From: Microthrixaceae bacterium
Lineage (GTDB): Bacteria > Actinomycetota > Acidimicrobiia > Acidimicrobiales > Microtrichaceae
DNA length: 56,825 bases
Assembly: GCA_019694615.1 (NCBI GenBank)
Contig: JAIBBP010000127.1
Span: forward strand, 1 to 56,825
Reading direction: 5' to 3'
Below the pieces are notes generated by a model. That model made no database searches. It was not told where the DNA came from and saw only the letters and a program-made list of their open reading frames with translations. A program made the position numbers and the translations under genes. Positions 41,662-50,251 of this stretch are shown here, in pieces. The first letter of the stretch is position 1; the number at the start of each line of letters is the position of its first letter.

Positions 41662-43302
41662 GTGTTGAGCCAGTCGGTTTGGCAGGAGCGAGGGTGGGGC
41701 CTGCGAGATGTCGCCCCCGACCTCGCCGCGAGCTATCGGGAAGCGGGCCATTGGAGCGGTCGCTCGTTGGGGGAGGTGGTAGCCCACGGTCTCGACTTGC
41801 TCGGCCACGCTCCGTTCCACGTTCGTTCGACGATACGGCCGTGGTCGGGGACCTTCGCCGACGTAGACCGTGCCGCTCGCTCGTTCGCATCATCGTTGTC
41901 CGCACGAGGGGTTGGGCCCGGTGACGTCGTGCTTCTCCAGCTCCCGAACTGGGTGGAGGCGGGGATCGCGTTCTGGGGTGCGACGTATCTCGGCTCTGTC
42001 GTCGTGCCGGTCGTCCACTTCTACGGCGCGAAGGAGGTGAGCCACATCCTCCGCGTCACTCGTCCGACCGTCGTGGTCACGCCGGAGCGGTTCGGTTACG
42101 TCGACCACCTCGGCAATTACACCTCGATGTTGTCGTCGACACCGGTTCCCAACTGGTTGGTAGTCGGGGACCGCCCGACAGCGTCGCTACCCGCCGGCGC
42201 AACAGCTTTCGAGGATCTGCTCGACGCCGACCCGATCGGTGGCCCGGTGGTCGTCGACCCGGCATCACCAGCAGTGATCGGCTTCACGTCCGGCACAACG
42301 CAGGACCCCAAGGGAGTTGTCCACTCCCATGACACTCTGGGATTCGAGGCCCGCCAGCTGGACTGGATGTTCCCCGAGGGTGGCCCGAGCGCCATCACCG
42401 GAGCGCCCGTCGGCCACTTCATCGGCATGCTCAACGCGTTCATCGTTCCGCTGTTGCGGTGGCGGCCGGTCAACCTGGTCGACGTGTGGGATCCCGCCGC
42501 GATCCTTCGCCTGATGCTCGACGAGCGGCTGGGCATGACCGGCGGGTCGACGTTCTTCCTGACCAGCCTTCTCGACCACCCCGATTTCACCGAGGAGCAC
42601 CTCGGCCTGTTGCCCTTCGCCGGTCTCGGGGGTTCGCCGGTTCCCGAGGCGGTTACGACGCGAGCCCGCGACCTCGGCATCGCCACGTTCCGCTCGTACG
42701 GGAGCACCGAACACCCGTCGATCACCGGGTGTCGGATCGACGAACCCGAGGACAAGCGGATGCGCACCGACGGGCACGCCCTCCCCGGAGTGGAGATCCG
42801 GCTCGATGACGACGGGGAGATCCTCAGCCGCGGTCCGGATCTGTTCATCGGCTACACCGATCCGAGGCTCACCGATGCGACGGTGGACAGCGACGGCTGG
42901 TATCGCACCGGCGACATCGGTGCAGTCGACGACGACGGGTACCTCACCATCACCGACCGCGTTTCGGATGTGATCATCCGGGGTGGCGAGAACATCAGCG
43001 CCCGCGAGGTCGAGGAGCTGGTGTCCGAGCTCGGGTCGGTGGCCGAAGTCAGTGTCGTGGCGGTGCCGGACGATCGGATGGGCGAGCGGGCGGCGGCGGT
43101 GCTCCTGTTGCGTCCGGGACAGAAGGCCCCGACGTTGGAAGCGATGCGCGAACACCTCGATGGCGCAGGCCTCGCTCGGCAGAAGTGGCCCGAGTCGATC
43201 CACGTCGTGGACGAGATGCCGCGAACGGCGTCGGGCAAAGTGCAGAAGTTCGTCCTGCGCGATCGGCTCCGTGCCGGAACGCTCACCCCGTCCGCCGAGT
43301 AG
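41662..43302 (+). CDS. AMP-dependent acyl-CoA synthetase
   Basis: An ANL ligase with GFTSGTTQDPKGVVHSHDTL, FRSYGSTEHPSITG, TDRVSDVIIRGGENISAREV and PRTASGKVQKFVLRD. It activates a carboxylate, perhaps the ring or side-chain acid handled by the Rieske enzymes. The start is uncertain. An ATG at 41581 lies inside the predicted promoter and the codons up to about 41660 are less biased than the rest; a G-rich site precedes GTG 41662 and TTG 41665, so I place the start there (546 residues). Confidence 0.88.
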   Translation: MLSQSVWQERGWGLRDVAPDLAASYREAGHWSGRSLGEVVAHGLDLLGHAPFHVRSTIRPWSGTFADVDRAARSFASSLSARGVGPGDVVLLQLPNWVEAGIAFWGATYLGSVVVPVVHFYGAKEVSHILRVTRPTVVVTPERFGYVDHLGNYTSMLSSTPVPNWLVVGDRPTASLPAGATAFEDLLDADPIGGPVVVDPASPAVIGFTSGTTQDPKGVVHSHDTLGFEARQLDWMFPEGGPSAITGAPVGHFIGMLNAFIVPLLRWRPVNLVDVWDPAAILRLMLDERLGMTGGSTFFLTSLLDHPDFTEEHLGLLPFAGLGGSPVPEAVTTRARDLGIATFRSYGSTEHPSITGCRIDEPEDKRMRTDGHALPGVEIRLDDDGEILSRGPDLFIGYTDPRLTDATVDSDGWYRTGDIGAVDDDGYLTITDRVSDVIIRGGENISAREVEELVSELGSVAEVSVVAVPDDRMGERAAAVLLLRPGQKAPTLEAMREHLDGAGLARQKWPESIHVVDEMPRTASGKVQKFVLRDRLRAGTLTPSAE

Positions 43303-43316
43303 ACCGCGAGACCCGA

Positions 43317-43886
43317 GTGACCCGAATCGACCCGATCCCGCCCGAGGCCTGGCCGCCCCAGATCCGCGAGGCGCTCGCTGAGCTGCGCCCGGCCGCTGCC
43401 CGGCACCCCTTTCCGCCACGTCGAGACGACCGGCCCAAGGGGCTCAACGTCCTCGGCACCCTGGCTCGCCACCCGGCCTTGATGACGGCGTACCACACGT
43501 TCAACGGCCAGGTTCAGTTCGGCACCACCTTGTCGCTTCGCCAGCGTGAGCTGTTGATCCTGCGGGTCGCTGCGGTGCGGGACTGCGCGTACGAGTGGGC
43601 CCAGCACGTGGTCATCGCTGGCGACCTGGGCGTGTCGCCCGAGGAGATCGAACGTGTCGCGGTTGGCCCCGCCGCCGGCTGGGCGCCGCTGGACGCTGCG
43701 CTGTTGCGCTCGGTCGACGAGCTGATCGCCGACGCCCGCATCGGCGACGCGACGTGGGCGACGCTGTCGGCGGAGCTTGATGACCAGCAGTTGATGGACG
43801 TGATCTTCACGGTCGGTGCCTACGACACGCTGGCGATGTTTCTCCGCTCCGTCGGAGTCGAACTCGACGCCGACCTCGCCGACTAG
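43317..43886 (+). CDS. Carboxymuconolactone decarboxylase-like (AhpD fold) protein
   Basis: A 189-residue helical protein with LSLRQRELLILRVAAVRDCAYEWAQHVVIAGDLG, the central CMD motif (quoted here in two halves LSLRQRELLILRVAA and RDCAYEWAQH). The Glu-Trp-x2-His of the CMD fold is present but only one Cys, so peroxidase chemistry as in AhpD is unlikely. It follows the synthetase by 14 bases. Homologues are frequent in aromatic and steroid gene clusters without a proven role. Confidence 0.85.
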   Translation: MTRIDPIPPEAWPPQIREALAELRPAAARHPFPPRRDDRPKGLNVLGTLARHPALMTAYHTFNGQVQFGTTLSLRQRELLILRVAAVRDCAYEWAQHVVIAGDLGVSPEEIERVAVGPAAGWAPLDAALLRSVDELIADARIGDATWATLSAELDDQQLMDVIFTVGAYDTLAMFLRSVGVELDADLAD

Positions 43887-43898
43887 CGCGTCGAACGG

Positions 43899-44675
43899 TC
43901 ATGCCGCGGCACGTATCGTCACCGCCGCCAACTCACTCTCGATGAGACGCGTCGACGCGAGTCCGGGCATCGATGCGATCGATGCGTCGATCTGGCGAAC
44001 GAGATCGGGCTTCGGGGCGAGCAGGAGCCCGAGGAGTCGATCGACATCGCTCCGACACCGGAGCCCGAGTCCGACCGGACGCCACAGGTGCGTCAGCGCG
44101 TACCGCGTGATGCGTTGGGCGCGCTCGTTGCCGTCGAGGCGTTCGATCGCCGATTCACGATAGAAGGCGTAGTGGAGCGCCTCCTGGGCGATGATGTCGC
44201 CGAGGATGGTCGATAGCAGCGGGTTCGACGTGCGCTGCCTGATCACCTGGTAGAAGCGGAGAGTCGTGAGCTCGTTCACCGCGCCCCACGCCATGTGGAC
44301 GGCGAAGAAGTCGTCGCCGACGACGCGGTGGGCCAGTTGGTTGAGCCGCTTGCCGCGCCGCGCTCCTCTCCGGTGACGGGGCTCTCGGTGAAGGAGGGTG
44401 ACATCGACGCCGGTCTGGTTCAGGAAGCGGTCGAGCAACTCGCCGTGTACCCGTTCCTGCTCCAGCCAGATGCGGAGGAACCGGCTGACCGTTGGATCTC
44501 GCGTGATGTCGAGGCTCTCGAAGGTCCCTTCGGTCGCCCACTCGACCTGGGCGGCGTAGGTCAGCTGAAACACCTCGTCTGCGGTGACAGGTGAGTCGGC
44601 GGCAGCAGACCAGTCGTAGTCGTCGGGGTCGAGGGGCTCGCCCATCCGGTCGAGGAGTCGTTCGGCACGTGACAT
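43899..44675 (-). CDS. Ferritin-like diiron protein, acyl-ACP desaturase family
   Basis: A 258-residue helical protein with two Glu-x2-His carboxylate motifs (EQERVHGELL and AQEALHYAF) and additional Glu residues (VEWATEGTF, GAVNELTTLRF), as in stearoyl-ACP desaturase and related diiron N- or C-oxygenases. It is likely an oxidase or desaturase. It has a strongly basic RHRRGARRGKR stretch in the middle. It is convergent with the CMD-like gene. Confidence 0.82.
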   Translation of the reverse strand: MSRAERLLDRMGEPLDPDDYDWSAAADSPVTADEVFQLTYAAQVEWATEGTFESLDITRDPTVSRFLRIWLEQERVHGELLDRFLNQTGVDVTLLHREPRHRRGARRGKRLNQLAHRVVGDDFFAVHMAWGAVNELTTLRFYQVIRQRTSNPLLSTILGDIIAQEALHYAFYRESAIERLDGNERAQRITRYALTHLWRPVGLGLRCRSDVDRLLGLLLAPKPDLVRQIDASIASMPGLASTRLIESELAAVTIRAAA

Positions 44676-44711
44676 GCCCGTAGTTCGGGCGCGAGCGGGT
44701 GGACGGATTGG

Positions 44712-45656
44712 TCAGCCGAGTCGGTGGCGCTCGAAGAAGTCCCAGATGACGTCAGTTGCGTCGAGGGAGCTCGTGGTCCCGACGATGGGCGCGACTTGTC
44801 GGAAGAAGTCGCTACCCGGCCACGAGTGGCCACCGCCGTCGATCCGGTAGAACTCGGCGTCGGACGAACCTCCGCAGTCCCAGGATGTGTGGAGGATCGC
44901 GCCTCCGGTCGCCGGGTCGGGCCCCGAGCCAACCGTCGAGGTTCGGGGCGCAGCGCAGCCGAACTTCGCGGCGACGCGCTGAGGTGTCTCGGCGAATCCC
45001 CAGTAGGGGAGGATCGGGTCGTCGGTTCCGTGGAACGTCACGAAAGGGACCATTCGCTGCGTGGCGGTGCACAGGTTCCGGATCCCGGCGACCGGCGCGG
45101 CGGCCGCGAAGGTGTTGGCCCGCATGCACATCAGCATCGAGGTCATCGCTCCACCGAAGGAGAGTCCGGTGATGTACATGCGGGACCGGTCGATGCAGAG
45201 GGTGCGGCCGAGCTCGGCGACCGGGACGTCGATGAACTGAAGGTCGGGGTTGGCCTCGTCGAGCGCGACGTCCCAGTAGACGCCGTCGTTGGAGCCGACA
45301 GGAAAAGCGACGACGAACCCTTCGGCGACTGCCTTGGCGCTGAACTGCGTGGCATATGGGTGTGTGCCAGCCCACCCTTCGAGGAGGCCGTGGAAGTCGA
45401 GCACGAGCGGTAGCGCGGCGGTGGTTCCCGGTGTGTGGACCGGTGGGACGGTGACGGTAAAACGCCGCGTGGCGCCGCTGACGACGACGGTCTCGCCTCG
45501 GTCGGTCACCGGACCGCGGGTCGTGGTTCCGCAACCGGGGGACGGTCCGGTGGCGCCGGGGGGAGGAGCGGTGGTCACCGGCGGAGGCGTGGGCGGCACA
45601 CACGCCGCCATCGAGCCGAGGACGAGGGCAGACGCAATCAACCGGACCTGGCGCAT
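44712..45656 (-). CDS. Secreted lipoprotein esterase (PHB depolymerase/LpqC-like)
   Basis: A 314-residue exported protein. A short basic N-terminus and hydrophobic stretch end in the lipobox GSMAAC, so Cys19 should be lipidated, followed by a Pro/Thr-rich linker (PPTPPPVTTAPPPGATGPSP). The hydrolase domain has LDFHGLLEG, the nucleophile in TGLSFGGAMT and the final His in GGGHSWPG. It probably releases an acid from an ester outside the cell. The ATG at 45656 gives the cleanest signal peptide. It is divergent from the Rieske gene at 45793. Confidence 0.85.
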   Translation of the reverse strand: MRQVRLIASALVLGSMAACVPPTPPPVTTAPPPGATGPSPGCGTTTRGPVTDRGETVVVSGATRRFTVTVPPVHTPGTTAALPLVLDFHGLLEGWAGTHPYATQFSAKAVAEGFVVAFPVGSNDGVYWDVALDEANPDLQFIDVPVAELGRTLCIDRSRMYITGLSFGGAMTSMLMCMRANTFAAAAPVAGIRNLCTATQRMVPFVTFHGTDDPILPYWGFAETPQRVAAKFGCAAPRTSTVGSGPDPATGGAILHTSWDCGGSSDAEFYRIDGGGHSWPGSDFFRQVAPIVGTTSSLDATDVIWDFFERHRLG

Positions 45657-45792
45657 TCGCAGATGGTTCACCTTCACGAGACGGTGTGGGAATGGGTCAT
45701 TCCGTCCGATGGAACGTAGCGGAAATCCCATTCTCTCAGAAGGAGATCTTTGCTATCGTATGCTGAACACAACGATCCCGTAGGAGTCGCGA

Positions 45793-47088
45793 ATGGCACA
45801 CTTCCCGAAGCCGGCGGAAGGCAGCTGGACGGAGCACTTCCCGCAGCTCGGCACCGCGCCGGTCTCGTACTCCGACTCGAACTCAGCCGACCACTACGAG
45901 CTGGAGCGCGATGCGATCTTCCGCAGAACCTGGCTCAACGTCGGCAGGGTCGAACAGTTGCCGCGCACCGGCAGCTACTTCACCCGCGAGCTCGACGCCG
46001 CTCGCACCTCGGTTGTCGTCGTGCGCACAGCTGACGGCGGGGTGAAGGCGTTCCACAACATCTGCCGGCACCGCGGCAACAAGCTCGTCTGGAACGACTT
46101 TCCGCGTGAGGAGACGGCAGGCACCTGCCGCCAGTTCACCTGCAAGTACCACGGATGGCGATACGGCCTCGAAGGCGACCTCAACTTCGTGCAGCAGGAG
46201 TCGGAGTTCTTCAACTTCGACAGGGCCGACTACGGGCTCGCCGAGGTGCAGTGCGAGGTGTGGGAGGGGTTCGTGTTCGTGAACCTCGACCCAGACAATA
46301 CCGAGTCAGCGAGCGACTACCTCGGCGACCTCGGTGCCGGGATCGTCGGCTATCCGTTCGAGCGGATGACCCAGGTTCACAAGTTCCGTGCCGAGGTCGG
46401 CAGCAACTGGAAGTTGTTCATCGACGCGTTCGCCGAGTTCTACCATGCGCCCGTTCTGCACGCGAAGCAGGCGGTCGCCGAGGAGTCCCGCAAGTTGTCG
46501 GGGTATGGGTTCGAGGGCCTGTCCTACGACGTGTCGGGCGACCACGGCATGGTGTCGTCGTGGGGTGGGATGTCGCCGCCGAAGGATCTCAACATGGTGA
46601 AGCCGATCGAGCGGATTCTCCGCAGCGGGCTCTTCGGACCGTGGGATCGCCCCGACATCGGCCTCGATGAGCTGCCGCCGGGGCTCAACCCGGCGCGGAG
46701 CCCGTCGTGGGGGATCGACACATTCGTGTTCTTCCCGAACTTCATGCTGCTGGTCTGGGCACCAAACTGGTACATCACGTACCACTACTGGCCGACGTCC
46801 TATCGCTCCCACATTTTCGAAGGAACGCTCTACTTCGTGCCGCCGACCACGGCGCGTGAGCGCCTGGCACAGGAGCTGGCTGCAGTCACCTTCAAGGAGT
46901 ACGCGCTCCAGGACGGCAACACTCTCGAAGCCACGCAGTCGATGTTGGAGACTGGCGCCGTCACCGAGTTTCCGCTCTGTGATCAGGAGATCCTCCTGCG
47001 ACACCTCCATCAGACCGCACGCGGTCGTGTCAGCGCCCATCAGGAGCGTTTGGGTGCGACCCCTGTCCGAATCTCGGCGGCGTCATGA
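45793..47088 (+). CDS. Rieske non-heme iron oxygenase, alpha subunit
   Basis: A 431-residue oxygenase with Rieske ligands Cys91/His93 (CRHRGN) and Cys117/His120 (CKYHGW) and mononuclear-iron ligands His218 and His223 in DAFAEFYHAPVLH. No beta subunit is present; a small gene of unknown function follows with an ATGA overlap. GGAG lies ahead of the ATG. It is a good candidate partner for the KshB-like reductase 4 kb upstream, but divergent in sequence from the first Rieske protein. Confidence 0.93.
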   Translation: MAHFPKPAEGSWTEHFPQLGTAPVSYSDSNSADHYELERDAIFRRTWLNVGRVEQLPRTGSYFTRELDAARTSVVVVRTADGGVKAFHNICRHRGNKLVWNDFPREETAGTCRQFTCKYHGWRYGLEGDLNFVQQESEFFNFDRADYGLAEVQCEVWEGFVFVNLDPDNTESASDYLGDLGAGIVGYPFERMTQVHKFRAEVGSNWKLFIDAFAEFYHAPVLHAKQAVAEESRKLSGYGFEGLSYDVSGDHGMVSSWGGMSPPKDLNMVKPIERILRSGLFGPWDRPDIGLDELPPGLNPARSPSWGIDTFVFFPNFMLLVWAPNWYITYHYWPTSYRSHIFEGTLYFVPPTTARERLAQELAAVTFKEYALQDGNTLEATQSMLETGAVTEFPLCDQEILLRHLHQTARGRVSAHQERLGATPVRISAAS

Positions 47089-47414
47089 GCGCCGTGCTGC
47101 CGGCGGAGTTCGCCGACCTCGAACGATTCGCCGACTGGTCGCTACGCACCGAAGCCGAGCGTTATGCCAAGCGCCTCGCCAGCTCCATGGACGAGCTTCA
47201 GGAGTTCTACGACGCCGCGTTCCCTCGACTCGAGGCGGCCATGGAACACTGCGACCAGTACCCGCTCGACGCATTGCCCGACGACGCGAAGCGTCTGCTG
47301 TGGCTCTGCTACTCGCTGGTGAACGCGTCGTTCCCTGTCGAAGTGTGGCGTCAGGCGCGGGTCCCCGACAGTGGTGCCGCCTCGATGGACGCAGTCATCG
47401 AACCGGCGATCTGA
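47085..47414 (+). CDS. Small protein coupled to the Rieske oxygenase
   Basis: A 109-residue acidic, mostly helical protein (FADWSLRTEAERYAKRLASS, DDAKRLLWLCYSLVNASFPV, then a basic patch VWRQARVPDSGAA). Its ATG overlaps the Rieske stop, so the two are made together. I do not recognise the family. It is too short and lacks the cone fold of a Rieske beta subunit, so an assembly or regulatory partner is possible. Confidence 0.72.
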   Translation: MSAVLPAEFADLERFADWSLRTEAERYAKRLASSMDELQEFYDAAFPRLEAAMEHCDQYPLDALPDDAKRLLWLCYSLVNASFPVEVWRQARVPDSGAASMDAVIEPAI

Positions 47415-47448
47415 GCGCCTCCGCTACTGAGAGCGCCGTTCCCGCCGG

Positions 47449-47856
47449 TCACCGGGGCGACCAGACGTCGAGGGGGATGTGGCGGGCCGCGTGGGTGAAG
47501 TCGGCGTCGGCTGTCAGGAGCGTGAGGTCGTGCGCGATGCAGACCTGGGCGATGAGCGCGTCGACGGTTTCGAGCTGCACACCGGCCCGACGGCACGTGA
47601 GGCTGAGGTCGGCCGCCGCGGCGTAGTCGTCTCTGTCGGGTTCGATGAATGGAACGTCGTCGAAATGAGCGGAGATGGCCGAGCGCATGTTTGGCCGAGT
47701 GAAACCACGGAGCAGTTCGAGGTAGACCACACCCGTCGTCACGACTCCGACACCGCGCAGCTGGTTGCCAAGGACATCTACGACCGGGTCGGTGTCGGGA
47801 ATGTCGTCGCGGTAGAAGCGAGACCACGCGCTGGTGTCGGCGAAGACGGCTCTCAC
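47449..47856 (-). CDS. PIN-domain toxin (VapC), module 3
   Basis: A 135-residue PIN protein with FADTSAWSRFYRDD (first Asp), YLELLRGF (Glu), LETVDALIAQVCIAHD (Asp) and LLTADADFTHAA (Asp), the full VapC active site. The GTG at 47856 overlaps the antitoxin stop (GTGA). It is an RNase toxin in all likelihood. Confidence 0.92.
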   Translation of the reverse strand: MRAVFADTSAWSRFYRDDIPDTDPVVDVLGNQLRGVGVVTTGVVYLELLRGFTRPNMRSAISAHFDDVPFIEPDRDDYAAAADLSLTCRRAGVQLETVDALIAQVCIAHDLTLLTADADFTHAARHIPLDVWSPR

Positions 47857-48077
47857 TCGGTCAGGCCGAGCCTGCGATCACGGGCACGGCGTGACTCCTT
47901 GTAGTCGAACTCCGGATCCCAAGTGAACCTGCCACGGGACTCGAGGATCTTCTCCTGCCCCCGCCGTTGGATGTACTCCTCAAGGGCCTTGGTGACGGTC
48001 GCTTTCTTGGTCTTTTCGTCGCCTACGGCCAGGGCGCGTTCGAGTAGTTCGGGGTCGATAGCGAGGTTCGTTGCCAT
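47853..48077 (-). CDS. VapB antitoxin, module 3
   Basis: A 74-residue ribbon-helix-helix antitoxin: MATNLAIDPELLERALAVG, KKATVTKALEEYIQRRGQEK, then a C-terminal toxin-binding tail with Trp and aromatic residues (FTWDPEFDY). GGAGGG precedes the ATG at 48077. It pairs with the VapC it overlaps. Confidence 0.9.
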   Translation of the reverse strand: MATNLAIDPELLERALAVGDEKTKKATVTKALEEYIQRRGQEKILESRGRFTWDPEFDYKESRRARDRRLGLTE

Positions 48078-48091
48078 GTTGTGTCCCTCCT

Positions 48092-48109
48092 TACACATAA
48101 GGCTACACA
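48092..48109. promoter_or_regulatory. Direct repeat in the vapBC-3 promoter
   Basis: TACACA at 48092-48097 and 48104-48109 are direct repeats 12 bases apart; a minus-strand -10 TAGCCT (48105 to 48100) lies between. A plausible antitoxin operator. Confidence 0.45.
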
Positions 48110-48157
48110 CGATCGTTGCTGATGCTCGGCGAGAACGGCCCTCTCCTGTGGCGGAGG

Positions 48158-48163
48158 TACAGT
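48158..48163 (+). promoter_or_regulatory. -10 box TACAGT of probable leaderless tetR promoter
   Basis: Seven bases lie between the box and ATG 48171, and no ribosome-binding site with normal spacing is present. Confidence 0.5.
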
Positions 48164-48170
48164 TGTCGCC

Positions 48171-48974
48171 ATGTCTGGTGACTCGATTGAGGAGGAGAAC
48201 CCCCAGGAGTCCAGTTGGCGCGAGATGGCCGTCGCCCGTTCGCTGGATCCGGCGCGGGCGCGCGCCGAGCAGCGGCTCCAGAGGTTCCTCGACGCGGCCA
48301 TGGAGTTGATGGCGGCGTCGCCGGGTCGCGAGTTCACCGTGCAGGAGGTTGTCGAACGCTCCGGTCAGTCGCTCCGCAGCTTCTACCAGTACTTCGCCGG
48401 CAAGCATGAGCTGCTGCTCGCTCTCTTCGAGGAGTCGGTTCGCAGTTCGACGGCGCAGGTCCTGGCGCACATCGACGGCGTCGACGACCCGCTGGAACGC
48501 TTGCGCGGCTTCACCAGCGAGTACTACCGGATCTGCCGCCCGTCGCGCGGTACCGGGCGCGGTACTGAGCGGGGCGGCGCGGGACGCGGCGTGGGGGGAA
48601 GCGCTGACGGGGCCGCGAACGCCGCATCGGCGATGGCGGACTTCGCCCAGCAGCTGCTCACCCGTCATCCGGCCGAGGCAGCCCGTGCGTTCGCTCCGCT
48701 CGTTTCGACCTACGAGTCGCTCCTCGACGCCGCCGCCGATGCGGGCGCGATCCGCGACGGCCTCGATCACCGGCGCATAACCGGCGTCGTGTTGCAGGCC
48801 GTGATGTTCAACTCGTTCGCCGACACGATCAGCGGCTCGTCGGTGGAACCGGCGGAGCCGTCGGCGGAAGGTTTGTGGGAGTTGCTGACCAGCGGCCTCG
48901 CAGCGGCGCCGGCCACGAAACCGTCGGCTACGAAGTCGGCAGCTCGTCGCGGAACACCGCGCCGCCCTTCATAA
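48171..48974 (+). CDS. TetR family regulator with Gly/Arg-rich insertion
   Basis: A 267-residue TetR protein, longer than usual. The helix-turn-helix is FTVQEVVERSGQSLRSFYQY then FAGKHELLLALF. Between it and the ligand domain lies a low-complexity loop (SRGTGRGTERGGAGRGVGG), and a basic tail (KPSATKSAARRGTPRRPS) closes it. The tail's 47 bases overlap the 3' end of the convergent amidohydrolase. Target genes are unknown; the Rieske and importer operons are nearest. Confidence 0.88.
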   Translation: MSGDSIEEENPQESSWREMAVARSLDPARARAEQRLQRFLDAAMELMAASPGREFTVQEVVERSGQSLRSFYQYFAGKHELLLALFEESVRSSTAQVLAHIDGVDDPLERLRGFTSEYYRICRPSRGTGRGTERGGAGRGVGGSADGAANAASAMADFAQQLLTRHPAEAARAFAPLVSTYESLLDAAADAGAIRDGLDHRRITGVVLQAVMFNSFADTISGSSVEPAEPSAEGLWELLTSGLAAAPATKPSATKSAARRGTPRRPS

Positions 48975-50187
48975 CGAATCGCACCCGCTCGGTCGCGCCG
49001 ATGTCGGACAGCGGGTCGCCCTCCACGGCGATGACATCCGCGAGCTGACCGGGAAGCAGTCGCCCGCGGTCGGTGACGTCGATCAGTTCGGCCGCAACGG
49101 TCGTTGCGGCTCGGAGCGCCTGAATCGGCGTCATGCCCCGGTCGACGAGGGCCATGAGCTCCTTGGCGTTTCGCCCGTGAGGGATGGCCGGTGCGTCCGT
49201 TCCGCAGGCGATGCGGACGCCGCGCTCGATCGCGGCGCTGACGGTGCGCTTGGCCTGTGGGAACACTTCGGCTGCCTTGGCCTGGAGCTCGGCCGGCGCC
49301 CGTGAGACGTCCATGCCGTCGGCGAGGTAGGTGGTGGGGACCAGAAAGGTCCCGCGGTCGATCATGAGCTGCATCGTGTCGTCGGACATGAGCGACCCGT
49401 GCTCGATGCAGTCGATCCCGACATCGATGGCATTGCGGATGCCGGCGTCGCCGTGGGCGTGCGCCGCGACCCGGAGCCCAGCGCGGTGCGCCTCGTCGAC
49501 GACCGCCGCGAGTTCGTCGGTCGAGTACTGCTGGGCGCCGGCGGGGCCGGTGTGCGACATGATGCCGCCGGACGCACACACCTTGATGAGCTTGGCGCCG
49601 TACTTGATCTGGTAGCGGACCGCCCGCCGGATCTGGTCGACACCGTCGGCGACACCCTCATCGACGGTGAGGGGAAGTACGTGGGGGCCGAGGGCCTGGA
49701 ACATCGTCGGTTCGAGGTGACCGCCGGTCGGGGTGATGGCGTGGCCGGCTGGAACGATGCGCGGCCCGTCGATCCAGCCGCGGTCGACCGCTTTCATGAG
49801 GGCGACGTCGAGTAGGAGACCGCCGGTCTGCACGAAGAGCCCGAGGTTGCGCACGGTCGTGAAGCCCGAGCGGAGCGTGCGGCGACAGTTGGCAACGGCG
49901 CGGAGCAGCTTGACCGCGGGGTCGTCCTGCACGGCGACGAGCGGGCTCTCGTGGTCGGGCCCGCCCATCAGGAGGTTGACCTCCATGTCCATCAACCCCG
50001 GGAGGAGGGTGACGTCCCCGAGGTGCATCTCGACGGTTCCATCGGGCACCAGCGCCGGTGAGATCTCGAGAATGCGTCCGTCGTGGACCAGCACATCACC
50101 GGGTTCGACGAGCATCCCCGCATCGATGTCCACCATGCGGGCCGCTCGCAGGCGGATGGGTGGAGCTGGTTCTTTGTGGCGTGGCAT
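48928..50187 (-). CDS. Amidohydrolase-superfamily protein lacking the HxH motif
   Basis: A 419-residue protein of the imidazolonepropionase/Xaa-Pro-dipeptidase-like group. Present are the Lys segment YGAKLIKVCASGG, AHAHGDAG, CIEHGSL and the metal Asp in CGTDAPAI. The first metal-binding motif, normally DxHxH, reads LMDMEVNLLMGG, so both His are absent. A one-metal enzyme or altered chemistry is likely. GGAGG precedes the ATG at 50187. It is divergent from the DszA-like monooxygenase and shares the 17-base promoter element. Confidence 0.87.
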   Translation of the reverse strand: MPRHKEPAPPIRLRAARMVDIDAGMLVEPGDVLVHDGRILEISPALVPDGTVEMHLGDVTLLPGLMDMEVNLLMGGPDHESPLVAVQDDPAVKLLRAVANCRRTLRSGFTTVRNLGLFVQTGGLLLDVALMKAVDRGWIDGPRIVPAGHAITPTGGHLEPTMFQALGPHVLPLTVDEGVADGVDQIRRAVRYQIKYGAKLIKVCASGGIMSHTGPAGAQQYSTDELAAVVDEAHRAGLRVAAHAHGDAGIRNAIDVGIDCIEHGSLMSDDTMQLMIDRGTFLVPTTYLADGMDVSRAPAELQAKAAEVFPQAKRTVSAAIERGVRIACGTDAPAIPHGRNAKELMALVDRGMTPIQALRAATTVAAELIDVTDRGRLLPGQLADVIAVEGDPLSDIGATERVRFVMKGGAVFRDELPTS

Positions 50188-50251
50188 CGGTACCTCCTCG
50201 TCCGTCCCACGGTCCGGGTCGACCAAGGGGTGGCGATGTCGTTCTACTCAT

